Part shown: one piece after another, positions 40,562 through 52,280 of the stretch
Position numbering within the stretch: position 1 is the stretch's first letter
How the letters are laid out: each line of letters begins with the position of its first letter
From: Theobroma cacao
Lineage: Eukaryota; Streptophyta; Magnoliopsida; Malvales; Malvaceae
DNA: 64,000 nucleotides
NCBI RefSeq assembly: GCF_000208745.1
Contig: NC_030857.1
Span: 16,552,122 to 16,616,121 of the forward strand
Direction: 5' to 3'
The notes under the pieces: generated by a model
Seen by the model: only the letters and a program-made list of their open reading frames with translations
Databases searched by the model: none
Told to the model about the DNA's origin: nothing
Made by a program: the position numbers and the translations under genes

Positions 40562-41339
40562 CCAAATTAAACTATCTCGCATATATTAAGTTGGTTGTTT
40601 AACAAATTTGGAGTTTGAGGAAAGGGGAAACGTGGATCAAATGGTCGCCAAGTTGGGAAAGGTTTGGTGGTCAAGGAAGCACCGACCCCTGTATGTATGA
40701 TGGTGAGTGTGAGTTGACTTCCCAAAATGCTAAAAAACACAAAGTGAAGAAAACCATCATCCCACTACCTAGTGGGATGAACATCAAATGTTGCATTATG
40801 ATTACTCTAACCAACTTTGTTTATAATGCTTCCCATAATTGACATGTCAACTTTTTAAGTTTGAATTTTATGATAAGAATAAATTGTATATATTAAAAAA
40901 AATTAAAAACTTCGTACTCGTAAACTCATCTCTAAATAACTTATTAAAAGTAAGTAAGAGAAAATTGTTAAGTGTGGTAGAAGTATTGATGAGTCAAACT
41001 GGATCACGTTTGAGTTGGACTTATCAAGTTTATCATTTTTAAAGTCAACTTTTGTGCTTGGCTCAAACTTTTAATTTAACTATTATTATTAAAATATTTA
41101 ATATTTTAAATTAAAAATATATCATTTATTGATATAATAATATAATCAAGTCAAAGTAGGTCAAACACAAGCTTAAGAATCTATACCCAAACTCAACTAG
41201 AGGTGAGATAGGCTCACAAGTCTAGTAAGCAACTCAACTCTTAAACACCTCTAAATTAGTTTTTGGTAAATGTCAAAACTTTATTTATATGTCTTTTTTT
41301 TAATGCTGAAAGTTCCTGCAGGGTCCAGCTACTTTGTGT
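39553..41339. other. intergenic, no gene recognised
   Basis: AT-rich. Contains an (AT)n run at 40524-40557. The short plus-strand open frames at 39777-39971, 40615-40842 and 40839-41042 have no recognisable domain and no gene context. Confidence 0.45.
40524..40557. repeat. (AT)n microsatellite
   Basis: About 17 AT dinucleotides preceded by (TTAA)n. Confidence 0.97.
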
Positions 41340-43240
41340 TTATTTTATTAATAATAAAAAATAAAGTACAGTAAGGAGGGGCTCAAAACCTGACCTACAA
41401 AATTACATGATCAAGTAGAAATATAAGTCCTATAATAGAAACTATTACCCTTGCTGTAATTTTTGGAGCAGGGGATAAATGGCTTACCTATGTACAAAGA
41501 TTTATGAGAATTTTGGAAAAAAGAACATTACAAGTGAAGATAACAATAATAAAAATGAGGAATACTACTCCTTTACAATTATTTAAATCAAACATATCCT
41601 AAATCAATTTTGTCTAATCTCAATATACCTTGTAATTTCCCAAACGGCACTGTAAAAACTTGAAGACTATGATATTCGTAGCCAAGGTTCACTAATAAAT
41701 CCGCTGCCTAATTACCTTCTTGAAAAATATGAGACAACTTGTAAGAGAAATAATTATGCAGGTTTTGAATGTTAGCCGATAAGTACCTGCTATCATGTGA
41801 TCCTCGATATCTCCCTGTAAGCATTTGTATCACCACCAAAGCATCCATTTCAATCCATAAACGCGAAATACCATAGTCACGACACAAAATCAGCCCTTTG
41901 TATAATGCTAATAATTCTGCTTGAATGGAATTTTTTACTCCAAAATTCTCATAGAACCCAAATACTAATGAACCTGTGTAGTCTCGCAGAATCCCTCCAC
42001 TTGTCGCATTCTGAAAGTTACATTTCGAACTACTATCAACATTCAGCTTAAACTCACCTAATACAGGTTTTTGCCAATATAGTATTTGTGGTGGCGCTAA
42101 TCAAGCCTTCTGGAAAGACAATCCCCATAAGGAAGCAATTTGTAGATCTCCCCTCCATTGCCATTGTTGAAATTGCTTCTCATGAAATAGCTAGTGAATG
42201 AGTTTCATAATTCGCCATACCACTCTATTAGAGTACATACTTAGGTTTCAATGTTTTGCATCATTCCTTTCCAACCAAAGAAACCAAAACATGAATACGA
42301 GTGTTAAAGTACGGATATGGCCCTGCTTAATATAGTCACCGGAGTATGCCCATGTTCATATAATTTGAGAAACATTTTGTGGGTTAACAATATAGATTTG
42401 AAATAATTTTTCAAAGTAATTGCAAACATGTTTAGCAACTGGATTATCTCACATGATATGCATAAGTGATTCCTCTGAGTTGCAGCATTGGCATATAGAG
42501 GCCAAGGTGAATCCCTTCGTTTTCAATATCATCTCCAAAGGAATCCACGGGTTTAATAACCTCCATAAGAAAAAGGAAGTGGTAAAGGGAATATTTTTAT
42601 GCCAAATAAACCTGAAAATTGGATTTAACAATTGTCGTTGACGAATTAAGTCCCAAGCTGTCTTCTTCGAAAATTTACCGTCCGAAATTGGTACCCACTA
42701 TGCGATATCCTTAATAGTTGTATCAATTGGAATTTTCAAAATTTCAGATACAATTTCTCCTGGCAATATCATATTCAACTTCTCTATATCCCATTCTCCA
42801 TTATTAAAGAAATAGCATACTTGTGTCATGGAAGAGATAAAGGCAGGAAAAGTACATACCAGGGGATCATCCCCAATCCAACAGTCATGCCAAAAGAGTA
42901 ACTTCCCTCATCCAATCTTCCATCTTATGTATTGCTCAGTGTGTGGGCAACAAGCTACCATCTGTTTCCAAGTCTGAGAGTCATGAAGTTTTGGTTGAAT
43001 GTATTGCAGAATTCTACTAGTGCAATATTTGGCATGCATAAACCGTGTCCATAGGCTAGAGCAAGTCTGGAATCGCCACCACAGCTTCATACTAAAGGCC
43101 TTAAATACGTCACTTAGACTTCGGATGTCTAACCCGCCTTCAAAAGCTGGAAATGTAATTTTATGCCATGAAACCCAATGGATTTTCCGTGCTTATGTAG
43201 AATCTCTCCATAAGAAACTATTAAATAAAAAAACTTTATT
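41340..43240 (-). mobile_element. 3' part of an L1-type LINE (RT C-terminus, zf-RVT, RNase H)
   Basis: Minus-strand traces in order: WVSWHKITFPAFEGGLDIRS with MKLWWRFQTCSSLWTRFMHA (about 42980-43215), the region after the RT core; then KIPFTTSFFLWRLL-like sequence and C-x-C-C-N-S-E-E-S-L-M-H (42449-42631), the zf-RVT zinc-binding region; then an RVT_3-type RNase H (about 41690-42060) with LGEFKLNVDSSSKCNFQNAT, SIQAELLALYKGL, LWIEMDALVVI and AADLL. The four acidic positions expected of RNase H (D, E, D, D) can be read. Several in-frame stops (one just before AADLL) mark it as dead. The 5' part with the RT active site is absent, fitting 5' truncation. Confidence 0.88.
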
Positions 43241-45227
43241 TATACGTTGTTTATAGTGAATAAAAGTGAATAAAAAAATCTAATTATTTAAAGTTGTTTA
43301 CACAAGACTCTCATGTTCCCACACAAAAATATATTGGTGTTTAAAATTCTTTTGAGTAAAATAGTTATTAACTAAATATTGGAAATTTAGACACATGGTT
43401 TTATCATCCAAAAAATAAGATATAATTTTCATGACAAACTTTATTTGTATTAAAAATATATAGCAAAAATATTTTTCCACTTATATCTGTTTTCGTTATC
43501 TACTAAAAAAATGATTAAGTGAGTCGATATTGAAATCCTAAGACTTTAGAATTAAATTTTATTTATTTGGTGATTTGTTAAAATAAATTCATGAAAAGTA
43601 AGAGGAAGAGATTGTTAATTGTCACGATTTACGTTTTTAACCCAAAAGACATGCATTTTAAACAAAGATGAATTTTTATTTACAAGTTCAATACCCAACC
43701 ATTTTTTATTGAAAATGACCCTAACAATGTGCACCAAATTAAAAGAGAAGGAGAGGGGAAAAAAACACTAAAGCAAAACAATTAGGGCTTGAAGAGAGAG
43801 CGAAAGGTAGTCGATAGAGAAAAATAATGGCAACCTTTATGCTGATTGCTTTTGTAGAGTCAAAAAAGCTTTGTAAATACATAGTGTAATACGATGAATC
43901 CAATCTCTTGTTATTTTATTGGAAACTTTAGCCTAACCACTTTCTTTTCCAATAAAATAAAAAGCTGTTGCCAGATGGAGAAAGAATAAATAAGAGATTA
44001 GAATAATGTAATCATCTTAAAAGCTTTACTTTACATTCAAAAGCATATTCAATCATTTTTTTTTAAACATCCTTTTAATTGAATGCTACATCGATTAGTC
44101 AATACATCTTTCTATAATTAGTTTAAGATTCATATCATTCAATGAGTCAAAAAACACTATATGTTTTTAGTTTTAATAATCCTGATAAAAAAATAAATGT
44201 AAAACATGAAATAATTTAGAGACAAAGTTTACATTACAACAGATTCTAGTACAATATAAAACTTTACAGGTCAACCTTGTGACTCATTCACTTTTACTTG
44301 TACACATGGGGCGGACCCATGTTCATGAAAGTGGTGTCAAATTAAAAATATATATTTATTTATTATATTATCTTTTTAGAATTTTATATATTTAATAATA
44401 TTATGAACTCATTAAATTTTTTACAATTTTGTAGGAAATGGGGTCAAAAGTAAAATTTTATTAAAAAATTTATATATTAATCATATTTAAATTTTTTTTA
44501 AAAAAATAATATTTAACTACTATCAAAAATTAGATTTATTAAAAGATAATTTATATATTAATATTTAAATTCTACATAGAAAGATAAAAAAATTTCCTTT
44601 TATAATTTAAAATTTTATTAAAAAAGTCCAAACCTAAACAACTCTCTCTCTTCAAAAATTCAAGTCTTACTCTTGAGACTTATAATGACTTTCCTCCTAT
44701 CAGTTCTTAGTTGTGTTTTTCACTCTCTCTCAAAACAATTTAACTAGGCTTCAATTGTAAGTAATTTTTAATTCAAGTTAAGTTATTAAATATTTCATAT
44801 CTAAATATTTTTTAATTAATTTGATAGTTTGGATTTAAAATTATAAAGCACATGCTACGTAATCGAATGAGTGACAACTGGATTAATTATTACTTTGTGA
44901 CATATTTAAAAAGATATATTTGATAGTGTTTCTACTAATACTATCATNAGAAAGAACATTCCAAAGAAAAAAATTGATTTCCCTAAAATGGTTTTTTAGG
45001 TGATTGCTATATTTCTGGGGCCATTTTTGTCTCTTCATAATAAGCTTTCTTTTCCTCTCAAGTGCATTTTTGGATTTGTATTATATGTCCATGCTATTTT
45101 GGCGTTTTCCATTGGCTTAGAGTTCTAGAAATCTCCTCCTTTTTTTTTTTCACTTTTGTGTCTATCTTCTCTCTTTGGTAACTCCCTTTCTTTGCTTGAT
45201 CGATTTTTCTTTTGTTTTTCTTCTCTT
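43241..45227. other. intergenic, no gene recognised
   Basis: AT-rich, no supported gene. An ambiguous base lies at 44948. A segment from about 44307 (ggggcggacccatgttcatg) looks like the start of a hAT-type MITE, but I could not find its other end. Confidence 0.4.
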
Positions 45228-46268
45228 AGTTTGCGTTTGGTATGTTGTTGGGAATGTGATTGTTGGGAATATAACTTGCAGCATTTGATATAACAAGGAT
45301 AAGTGATGATTGTAGGGAATGTGATTACTTAGAGGATTATATTGTAGTGTTTGATTTGAAAACACTTTATTGGGAATGTACTATAAATTGAAAAAATTAC
45401 CTTAATGTATAAAAACATAAAAGTTGAATAAATTTATAACTTTTAATATAAAATTTTAACTTTCAACTTTAAGCAATTAAAATAATAAATAATAATATAA
45501 AAATGACATAATATTTTTATATTAATTATTTAAATATTAAAATATGTAAAATTACTAAATATTTATTTTTACCTTAAACTTATAAAAGTTAAAAATAAAA
45601 AATATTATTCAAAAAAAAATCCATCGATAAATAGAAAATTCTATTGATAGATCATATTATACTATCTATCCATAGGTAGATACCCACTGTCAAAAGTTTG
45701 AATGTACTATTTTAAACGTGCCTAATACTTTCTATCTCTCATAGCCGCGGCACTCAAACATATTTCCCTCTCAAATCCTATCAATTCTTTAATAAATTTT
45801 CTTAATTTTAAATCGTTTAAATGTTTCTCTCTTAATTTTTGACATCAAAAATATAAATTTTTCTCAAAACATTTCTAATTTTCTTGAAAATTTGAATTAA
45901 GGTTTCATAACACCTAAGGTCCTAAGCTCTCCAATTTTCAGATTTAGTGGTAAAATTTGACCCAAATGTGCTGATGACGAGCTATCTTTCCTACAAGTTG
46001 TGAGAAGAAGGAGAATAAGGCAATAAGGAAGATAGTGAAAAAGGCAGGAAGAAGTAGAAAAGGGTCGAGAGGTTAAGTTAGGGAATAATTTTTTTTTACT
46101 CTCCATTTACTGAGGATAAGAAACTTTCCCTCCAAGAGAGTCATTGCAATCACATTGTTGGGGGATTACTTTCTCATTCTCAAAACATCAACCAAACACT
46201 GCAACATGCTTCCTTGCAATTTAATTGTTGGAAATGTCCCTCACTTACCATCTACTAAACACCCCCAA
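45228..46268. mobile_element. MITE-like element
   Basis: The left end gcgtttggtatgttgttggg, followed by repeats of gggaatgtgattgttgggaa, is mirrored by the right end ttggaaatgtccctcac and catctactaaacaccccc. Internal pairs also mirror: gaatgtgattgttggg near 45250 and caatcacattgttggggg near 46147. The inside is AT-rich, with no transposase. Class uncertain (Harbinger or Mutator type); exact ends are approximate. Confidence 0.55.
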
Positions 46269-46880
46269 ATATTTTTATTTTCTAACCCAAATATTGTAAA
46301 TAGTATGTACATTTCTTATGCTTAATATATACATATATATATATATATTTCTTAAATATTAAATGATTAAACCCTGTGATTAGATGATTTTAGAGAGTTT
46401 TGTCAAAGAGTTAATACTTGATTCCCTCTCAATGATAAATTTAAGATTTTATATGAGGGATAATTAAAAAAAATTATAATATTAATCATAATATATATAA
46501 TAAAAAATTTAAAAATTGAGGACACTCGCCATCACCTTGACTCTGTCGATGTTCCCACTTAGTAATTTTCCTCCTGGGATATTCAATAAAATTAAAATGA
46601 CACATAATTTTCCATTATTAGTTAGCAAATACTATGAGGGTGTTTGAATACCCTAGAGGGGAAAAAAAGTGAAATAAAATTGTTACTTGGAAAATAGAAA
46701 AATGGAAAGCAATCGAGTTGATTTGAGTTAAAAGGAGACGAGTTACCGAGTTTCGTTCTGGGGTCACAAACCATTGTGCACAAGATCACGCAACGAATTA
46801 GATGCGTTAGATTCCATCCTCGTGGGCCCCAAATCGAAAAACCTCTCTCAAAGCCAGGGGCAGCTCCTGCCGAAAACATC
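46269..46880. other. intergenic, no gene recognised
   Basis: AT-rich on the left, turning GC-richer after about 46690. The 85-codon minus-strand open frame at 46622-46879 matches no family I know. Confidence 0.4.
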
Positions 46881-47290
46881 GCACCTTATACGTTAGCCAC
46901 GTGGAATGTTCAGTGGCGGAGAATTTAAGGTCAGGTTTGAACGGGCAGCCCCAGAAATATCTGGCGGAAGACGCACCACGAAGCATTCCCTCTTAGATAT
47001 TTTCCCGTCCCCCTCCCCCCTAACAAAAAAAAAAAAGCCCAAATACCTCCAAGAGGCCAATTAGGGGGTAGCTATAGATATATACAAGCTAAAGGACACG
47101 TGGCACAATGACGTGCGAGGAATATATCTTGTGCTGATCTTGGGCTTTCTTCCCCCTTGGTCTGGTGGGTCCCCCACGCGTTATGGATGGCCTTTTCCTT
47201 CTTTTTGGATGTTGCCACCATGGTCATGCATGCATGTCATTAGCCGGGTTGGGGTTATGATTGGAGGTGCGCCATACGTGCCGACTTATG
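46880..47290. promoter_or_regulatory. unassigned GC-richer patch with G-boxes, evening element and RY repeat
   Basis: Stands out from the AT-rich surroundings. It contains palindromic CACGTG at 46898-46903 and 47097-47102 (the latter as ACACGTGGC, an ABRE-type G-box), an evening element on the minus strand at 46995-47003, GACGTG at 47110-47115, TACGTG at 47275-47280, and CATGCATGCATG at 47225-47236, an RY-type repeat. A TATA-like ctatagatatatac lies near 47072. It looks like a promoter or enhancer, but I see no gene next to it. A 90-codon plus-strand open frame at 47113-47385 has no recognisable domain. Confidence 0.4.
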
Positions 47291-47935
47291 ATTGGCTGGT
47301 TTTACTTTTTAGTTGTTTATGGTTTTACATCAGCGTTGACCCCCTTCATACACTAGGAAACTATATTTGTGTTTTTCCCATCTGACGAATTCACCCTGCC
47401 ATTTATTTTTTAATGCATCAAAAAACAGTATTATGATGAAACGTAAGGAGTACTGGGACTTATTATTGTTATTATTATTATTATTATGATGAAATTATAA
47501 AAGAATATAAATTTTCTTTTTTGTAAATGCAAAAGTCCATTACATTTAAAATACACAAAAAAATAACATTTTCTTTTCGTTTTATTTAATTTTCATAAAA
47601 TTCAAATATGAAAATATTGGTATTACACTCAAGCATTAGAAATTTTAGTGGTATTTTTTAAACTACTAATTAGCATAACATATTCTTGCATGTATTTAAA
47701 AATTAACCAAAGCAAAATATTATATTCTTTTACTACTGCTTGGATAAACTATATTAAAATATAATAAAAATTGAAGATTCGCAGTTGACGTGTCATGCCA
47801 TGCTCGACTAAAATTCAACACGTGCCATTCCCCTGCTCCTTTTGTGATAATAGAGCTAAATATAACTTCAAGGCGAAAAGGTTTGAATAATTGATATTAA
47901 TGAATTTATAGACGTAAATTCTGATTATTTGATTA
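47291..47935. other. intergenic, no gene recognised
   Basis: AT-rich. A (TTA)n run at 47460-47487 and another palindromic CACGTG at about 47819-47824. Confidence 0.45.
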
Positions 47936-48540
47936 TTAGGTAAAATATGTTGACATTTCAAATTTTTGATTATGATTATACATGGGTATATTAATTTTTA
48001 AAATAAATACTACATCTTAAATGTGTAAATGATATTAATATTTAAAAGTCAACATTTAAAATAATTTTTTTACTTTTTTTCCTTAAATTGATCAGTAATG
48101 CTCATTTATATCGATCGACTACCTTACGATCAGATCTAGTCGTGAAATGTTATATCCAACTAGATCTCTACAAGGGAGTACAATATCGATGCTCCTTTGA
48201 CCTAGGGAGTTCCAAATCAATGCTCCCTTGGAGGGTGTCAAATGGAGTCGATTGAGGGGTGGTCGACTGGTGAATTGTAAGAGAAATTTTTTTTTATAAG
48301 AGAGAAATTTTTTTTTTAAAACAATTATAATTTATATAGTGATAATTTTTAAAATTAATGAAAGATAAAATTATTTTAAAAATATTACTATATTATCAAA
48401 CTAATATAAATATTGACGGTTGACTAATAACAACACTTGTATGTTCAATGAAAGATATTTTTCAAATAAAATATCTATTTTAAAATTAATAAATCACATG
48501 TAATTATAATTAGAAGTTAAAGATGTTATATTTTACGATT
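47936..48540. repeat. fold-back element, family A copy 2
   Basis: The left arm (about 47938-48027; ggtaaaatatgttgacattt ... attaatttttaaaataaata) and the right arm (about 48465-48540; tattttaaaattaataaatc ... gatgttatattttac) are imperfect inverted complements. The core at 48155-48240 has the family words ggagtacaatatcgatgctc and aatgctccc. The piece tgataatttttaaaattaat at about 48340-48360 is shared with copy 3. Confidence 0.65.
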
Positions 48541-50030
48541 GATTATTTGTTTTTATATTTTTCTAACATAAAGTTGACATTCTTTTCGGTAATTTAATTA
48601 TTTGCCACGTTAACCACTTTTAAAAAGCACTAGCTGAATGGAATTCGGACAGATGAGTACTAAACCAGTCAGCTAACTTTATAAAACCACTTGCGTAATT
48701 AAAATATTTGGCTTTAATACCCCTGTGGCATCCCCTTTACATACTAGTAAAACTTGGAGAATCATTTAATAATAGAGTTGTAACATCTGATTTTAATTTA
48801 AATTAGTATTTTTTATCACATAAATTTTTTTGTCACGTATATTACATATAAATATTTTTTTATTAATTTTAAATGATAATTATATATAAAAGTATAAATT
48901 TTGTAAATGTAAAGTTTCGTCTATAAATAAAAGATAATTTTAATATAAAAAATAATTATTATTTTAATTATATACTTATAATATTAATTGATCAATTACT
49001 AAATACTATTAGAATTTATTAAAAAATTAATAAAAATCATTTGATGTAATTAGAATTCTTATGCACATATTAGATAAATCATATTAATATTAAGGGATAA
49101 TGTTTAAGCAAATCTTTAAAGTATTCAAGAAACATTAAACAAAACTTTTATTCTTCTATTATATTGAATCAAACTTCTATATTTTTTATTTTGAATACAA
49201 TAGAATCTTATTACTAATAATTGATTAATTATTATTAATCAAAATATCACTTGTCATTTTTTATATTTATATAATGTTGATGTGTCACTAAAGTGACACA
49301 TATAATTATGTTATTATGTCATATTATTAGATCACATTATCATCTATTATGATATGTCAATTTACTACGTTAGTATTACATAACATTTTGTCTAATATTT
49401 ATAATAAAATTTTTTTTGATGTAAATAAAAATATAATGATTTAAATATGATCATGTTGGTCAATCAAGAAGTTTTCTAACATTTATATATTTTTTTGTAT
49501 GTATTATAGATATTTCAAGTTCAAATTTTGAAAAAAAAGAGATGAAATTCATAACATTGGAAAAAATATATATCTTTCATTATGTAATTTAGGAGTTATT
49601 GAATCTCAATAATTTTAAAAAGATCAAGGACAAAAATAATCCAAAAAAATATTTTTATATTGTTTAAATGGAAGAATTATTACAACGAAAAGAAAGGAGG
49701 TTCATTAGAACAATCTAGAAAGACAAAACATAAAAAGACATAAAGGGGTGAATGTGGGTTTGCACTTGTGTAATAAAAAAAACCCTAAACAAATAATAAA
49801 ATCACCAATCAACGGTTTGTGTCGGTTCCATGAGCCAAATTAGGTTTAATAATTATATTCTCTAAGGCTATCCAAAGCGTGACGGTAACTTTTAACGATC
49901 CCTTAGTCTAATAAATAATAATAATAATAATAATAATAATAGTAGGAGAGCTTAGTCTGTTTAAATGAATCGACTCTTACAGCTCCAAATCATGGAGCTC
50001 AATTACTCGAAATTGCTCAGTTGTTGCTTG
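48541..50030. other. AT-rich intergenic; possible family B fragment at 49095-49440
   Basis: 49095-49210 (gataatgtttaagcaaatct ... ttttattttgaatacaatag) resembles the left arm of the fold-back elements at 50290-50650 and 51125-51640; a matching right arm was not found, so this would be a truncated copy. A 10-bp-arm palindrome (atgtgtcact/agtgacacat) lies at 49279-49300. An (AAT)n run lies at 49912-49940. No gene. Confidence 0.45.
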
Positions 50031-50250
50031 ATTTCAGCGTACACGTGTCGTAAAACTTTGTTGGTGGGACCCGAAGAGTATGATCATGTCTTTGAGAAAA
50101 GATTGGACGGCTGGTGATAGCTACGTGCATGATGCAATTTTGTTTAAAACTTCCTTTATAACGACAAACATTGCCAGTACTATATTTTTTTTGGGGACGG
50201 TTGGTAAGTTCAAAGCAACTGAATAAGTATATGCCTGCCACGTCTTGGCT
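50031..50250. promoter_or_regulatory. second ACGT-rich, higher-complexity patch
   Basis: Contains palindromic ACACGTGT at 50041-50048, TACGTGC at about 50120 and CCACGTC at about 50236, in non-repetitive sequence between AT-rich repeats. No gene is recognised on either side; the 74-codon minus-strand frame here has no known domain. Regulatory role is a guess. Confidence 0.25.
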
Positions 50251-50289
50251 ACAACTGTTTTGAGATCAATGTTTTGCCAAATGAAGAAT

Positions 50290-50650
50290 ATTAACTAATA
50301 AATGATTTTATAATTTATTTTTAATATAATATTTTAAAATAATGTTCAATTATTCCAAAAATTTTAAATAAATTTTTATTTTTTATTATGTTTAATCAAA
50401 TTTTTATATTTTTAATTTTGAATCTAATAAATTTTTATAACGTTATTAACATATTATAATACATAGCGACATAATTGTGTGATTGCACATCAATTTTTTT
50501 TTCAATTTAAAAATCTATTTAATTTAAAATATATGTATAAGAACTTGATTAAACGTAATAAAAGAATAAAAATTTATTTAAAATTTTTTAAAATAATTTA
50601 TGAATTTTTTTGAATATTATGTCTTTAATCTTATTAATAATTTATTTTGA
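50290..50650. repeat. fold-back element, family B copy
   Basis: The left arm (about 50335-50450: aattttaaataaatttttat ... gtttaatcaaatttttata) and the right arm (about 50510-50625: aagaacttgattaaacgtaa ... aaatttatttaaaatttttt) are inverted complements of about 100 bp around a short core. No coding sequence. Confidence 0.65.
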
Positions 50651-51124
50651 TGTGATTTAATAAGAAACGCATGCGTATATTAATTTGAGAAAAAATATAC
50701 ATTGAAAAGTTAAAAAATTAGGGAGACTTGAAATTTGAAAACGGGGACCATTAAATGGAAATTTTTTTTTGGTCTTTCACGTGCTTAAGTTTTGATGATA
50801 TTTTGGGCCGGACTCAAGAATTACCCATTGAAGATGTAACAAATGAAAGCAATTTTTTTTTTAATTTTTTGGTTTGTTTTAAACATTAATTAATCATCTT
50901 TGAAATTGTGATAACTCAACTTTTTGGGAAAGGTGCAGTTCATCGTCTGATCTAAAGTCCTAAGATTTGATTATTCTTTCTTCACTTCTTTTTTGGTCCA
51001 GCGTTTTGATTATTCCGCCATGAGTTCTTGTTTAATACATGGATTGCAGCAATGGACAAGCCCAACCCAACAACTCTAAAGTTTCAGGAACAAAGCACGT
51101 AAATATAACCATTTAAATATAAAC

Positions 51125-51640
51125 ATAATATCTAAAAAATTGATAAATTATTCAAAAAAATTTAAATAATCTCTTATTCTTTTATTTCATTCAATTAAGT
51201 TTTTTTATTTTTAATTTGAGCTAAATAAATCTTTATACTTTTACTTTGAGCTAAATAAGCCTTTATGGTTAATAGTTGACTTAGTCAAAATGTCAGTTGT
51301 TATTTTATACTATATGACGCTAAAATGGTATGTTAATATGTCATAATTGATGATGACGTGACATGCTAACATATTACAATTGATGATGACGTGATATCTT
51401 AATGTGACATGATAATATGATCATATAATATTTTTCACCTTCCATATCAACGTCATGTGCGTATATAATGACAAATGATATTTTGACTAATGACAATTAA
51501 TCAACTATTATTCACAAGGGCTTATTTGACCCAAAATAAAAATAAACAGATTTGATTGAACACAATAAAATAATAAAAACTTGTTTAAATTTTCTTGAAT
51601 AGTTGAGGGGCTATTTTGAGCATTATTCCTTCAATATGTT
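51125..51640. repeat. fold-back element, family B copy
   Basis: The left arm (about 51140-51260) and right arm (about 51500-51625) are imperfect inverted complements: left ttcattcaattaagtttttt and gagctaaataaat, right aaacagatttgattgaacac and ttatttgacccaaaat. The core (51300-51480) has short internal repeats of attgatgatgacgtga. Confidence 0.7.
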
Positions 51641-51654
51641 ATATATATTTTTAA

Positions 51655-52280
51655 AGAGTAAAATACACTGATGCCTTCAACTTTTGATCATAATTTTATG
51701 TAGGTCCATTAATTTCAGAAATGTATAGCCTGCCCCAACCTTGTAACGACGTTAATGCTTAAACGTGAAATGTCTAAAATACCTTTATTCTTTTTCGATT
51801 CTTTTCCTTTCTTAGATTAACCGGCGACACTTCTTTACACCAATCGGCCACCTTGTAGTCAAATCTGACAATGGAATGCCAGATTCGTCCAGATTTCCTT
51901 AGGGAAGCATGGGAGCATTTGGCTCCCCAAGCCTAGGGAGCATCGAATCGGTGCTTCCTAAGCGCTCATTTGGGGAATGAGCATTGATCGACATCGGGTG
52001 AATGGAAAGTTAGAATTTTTTTTGAATAAGAGAAAAAATTAAAAATAAAAAATAATAATTTATATAATGGTAATTTTTAAAATTAATGAAAGGTAAAATT
52101 ATTTTTAAAAATATTGTCACGTCATTAAACTAATAGAAATATTGATAGTTGACTAGCAACAATACTTATGTGTCCAACGAAAGATATTTTTGAAGGCGGA
52201 CTGTCCATTTAGACAACTAATGAACCCTGCATATAACTATGGCTAAAAGTTGAAAGTGTTAGTATATTTTATCTATTTTA
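51655..52280. repeat. fold-back element, family A copy 3
   Basis: The left arm (about 51656-51745; gagtaaaatacactgatgcc ... aacttttgatcataatttta) mirrors the right arm (about 52185-52275; gctaaaagttgaaagtgtta, gtatattttat). The core has gggagcatttggctccccaa and gcatcgaatcggtgcttcct, plus tggtaatttttaaaattaat shared with copy 2. Same plan as 360-905 and 47936-48540. No coding sequence. Confidence 0.72.

Noticed and set aside
44307..44660. Possible hAT-like MITE starting ggggcggaccc
   Set aside because: Only one end resembles a hAT terminus; no matching end or duplication was found.
46622..46879. 85-codon minus-strand frame
   Set aside because: No known domain; frame openness is explained by local composition.
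47113..47385. 90-codon plus-strand frame in the GC-richer patch
   Set aside because: It has hydrophobic stretches but no recognisable domain or splice context, and it follows from higher GC content. Kept only as a point to test.
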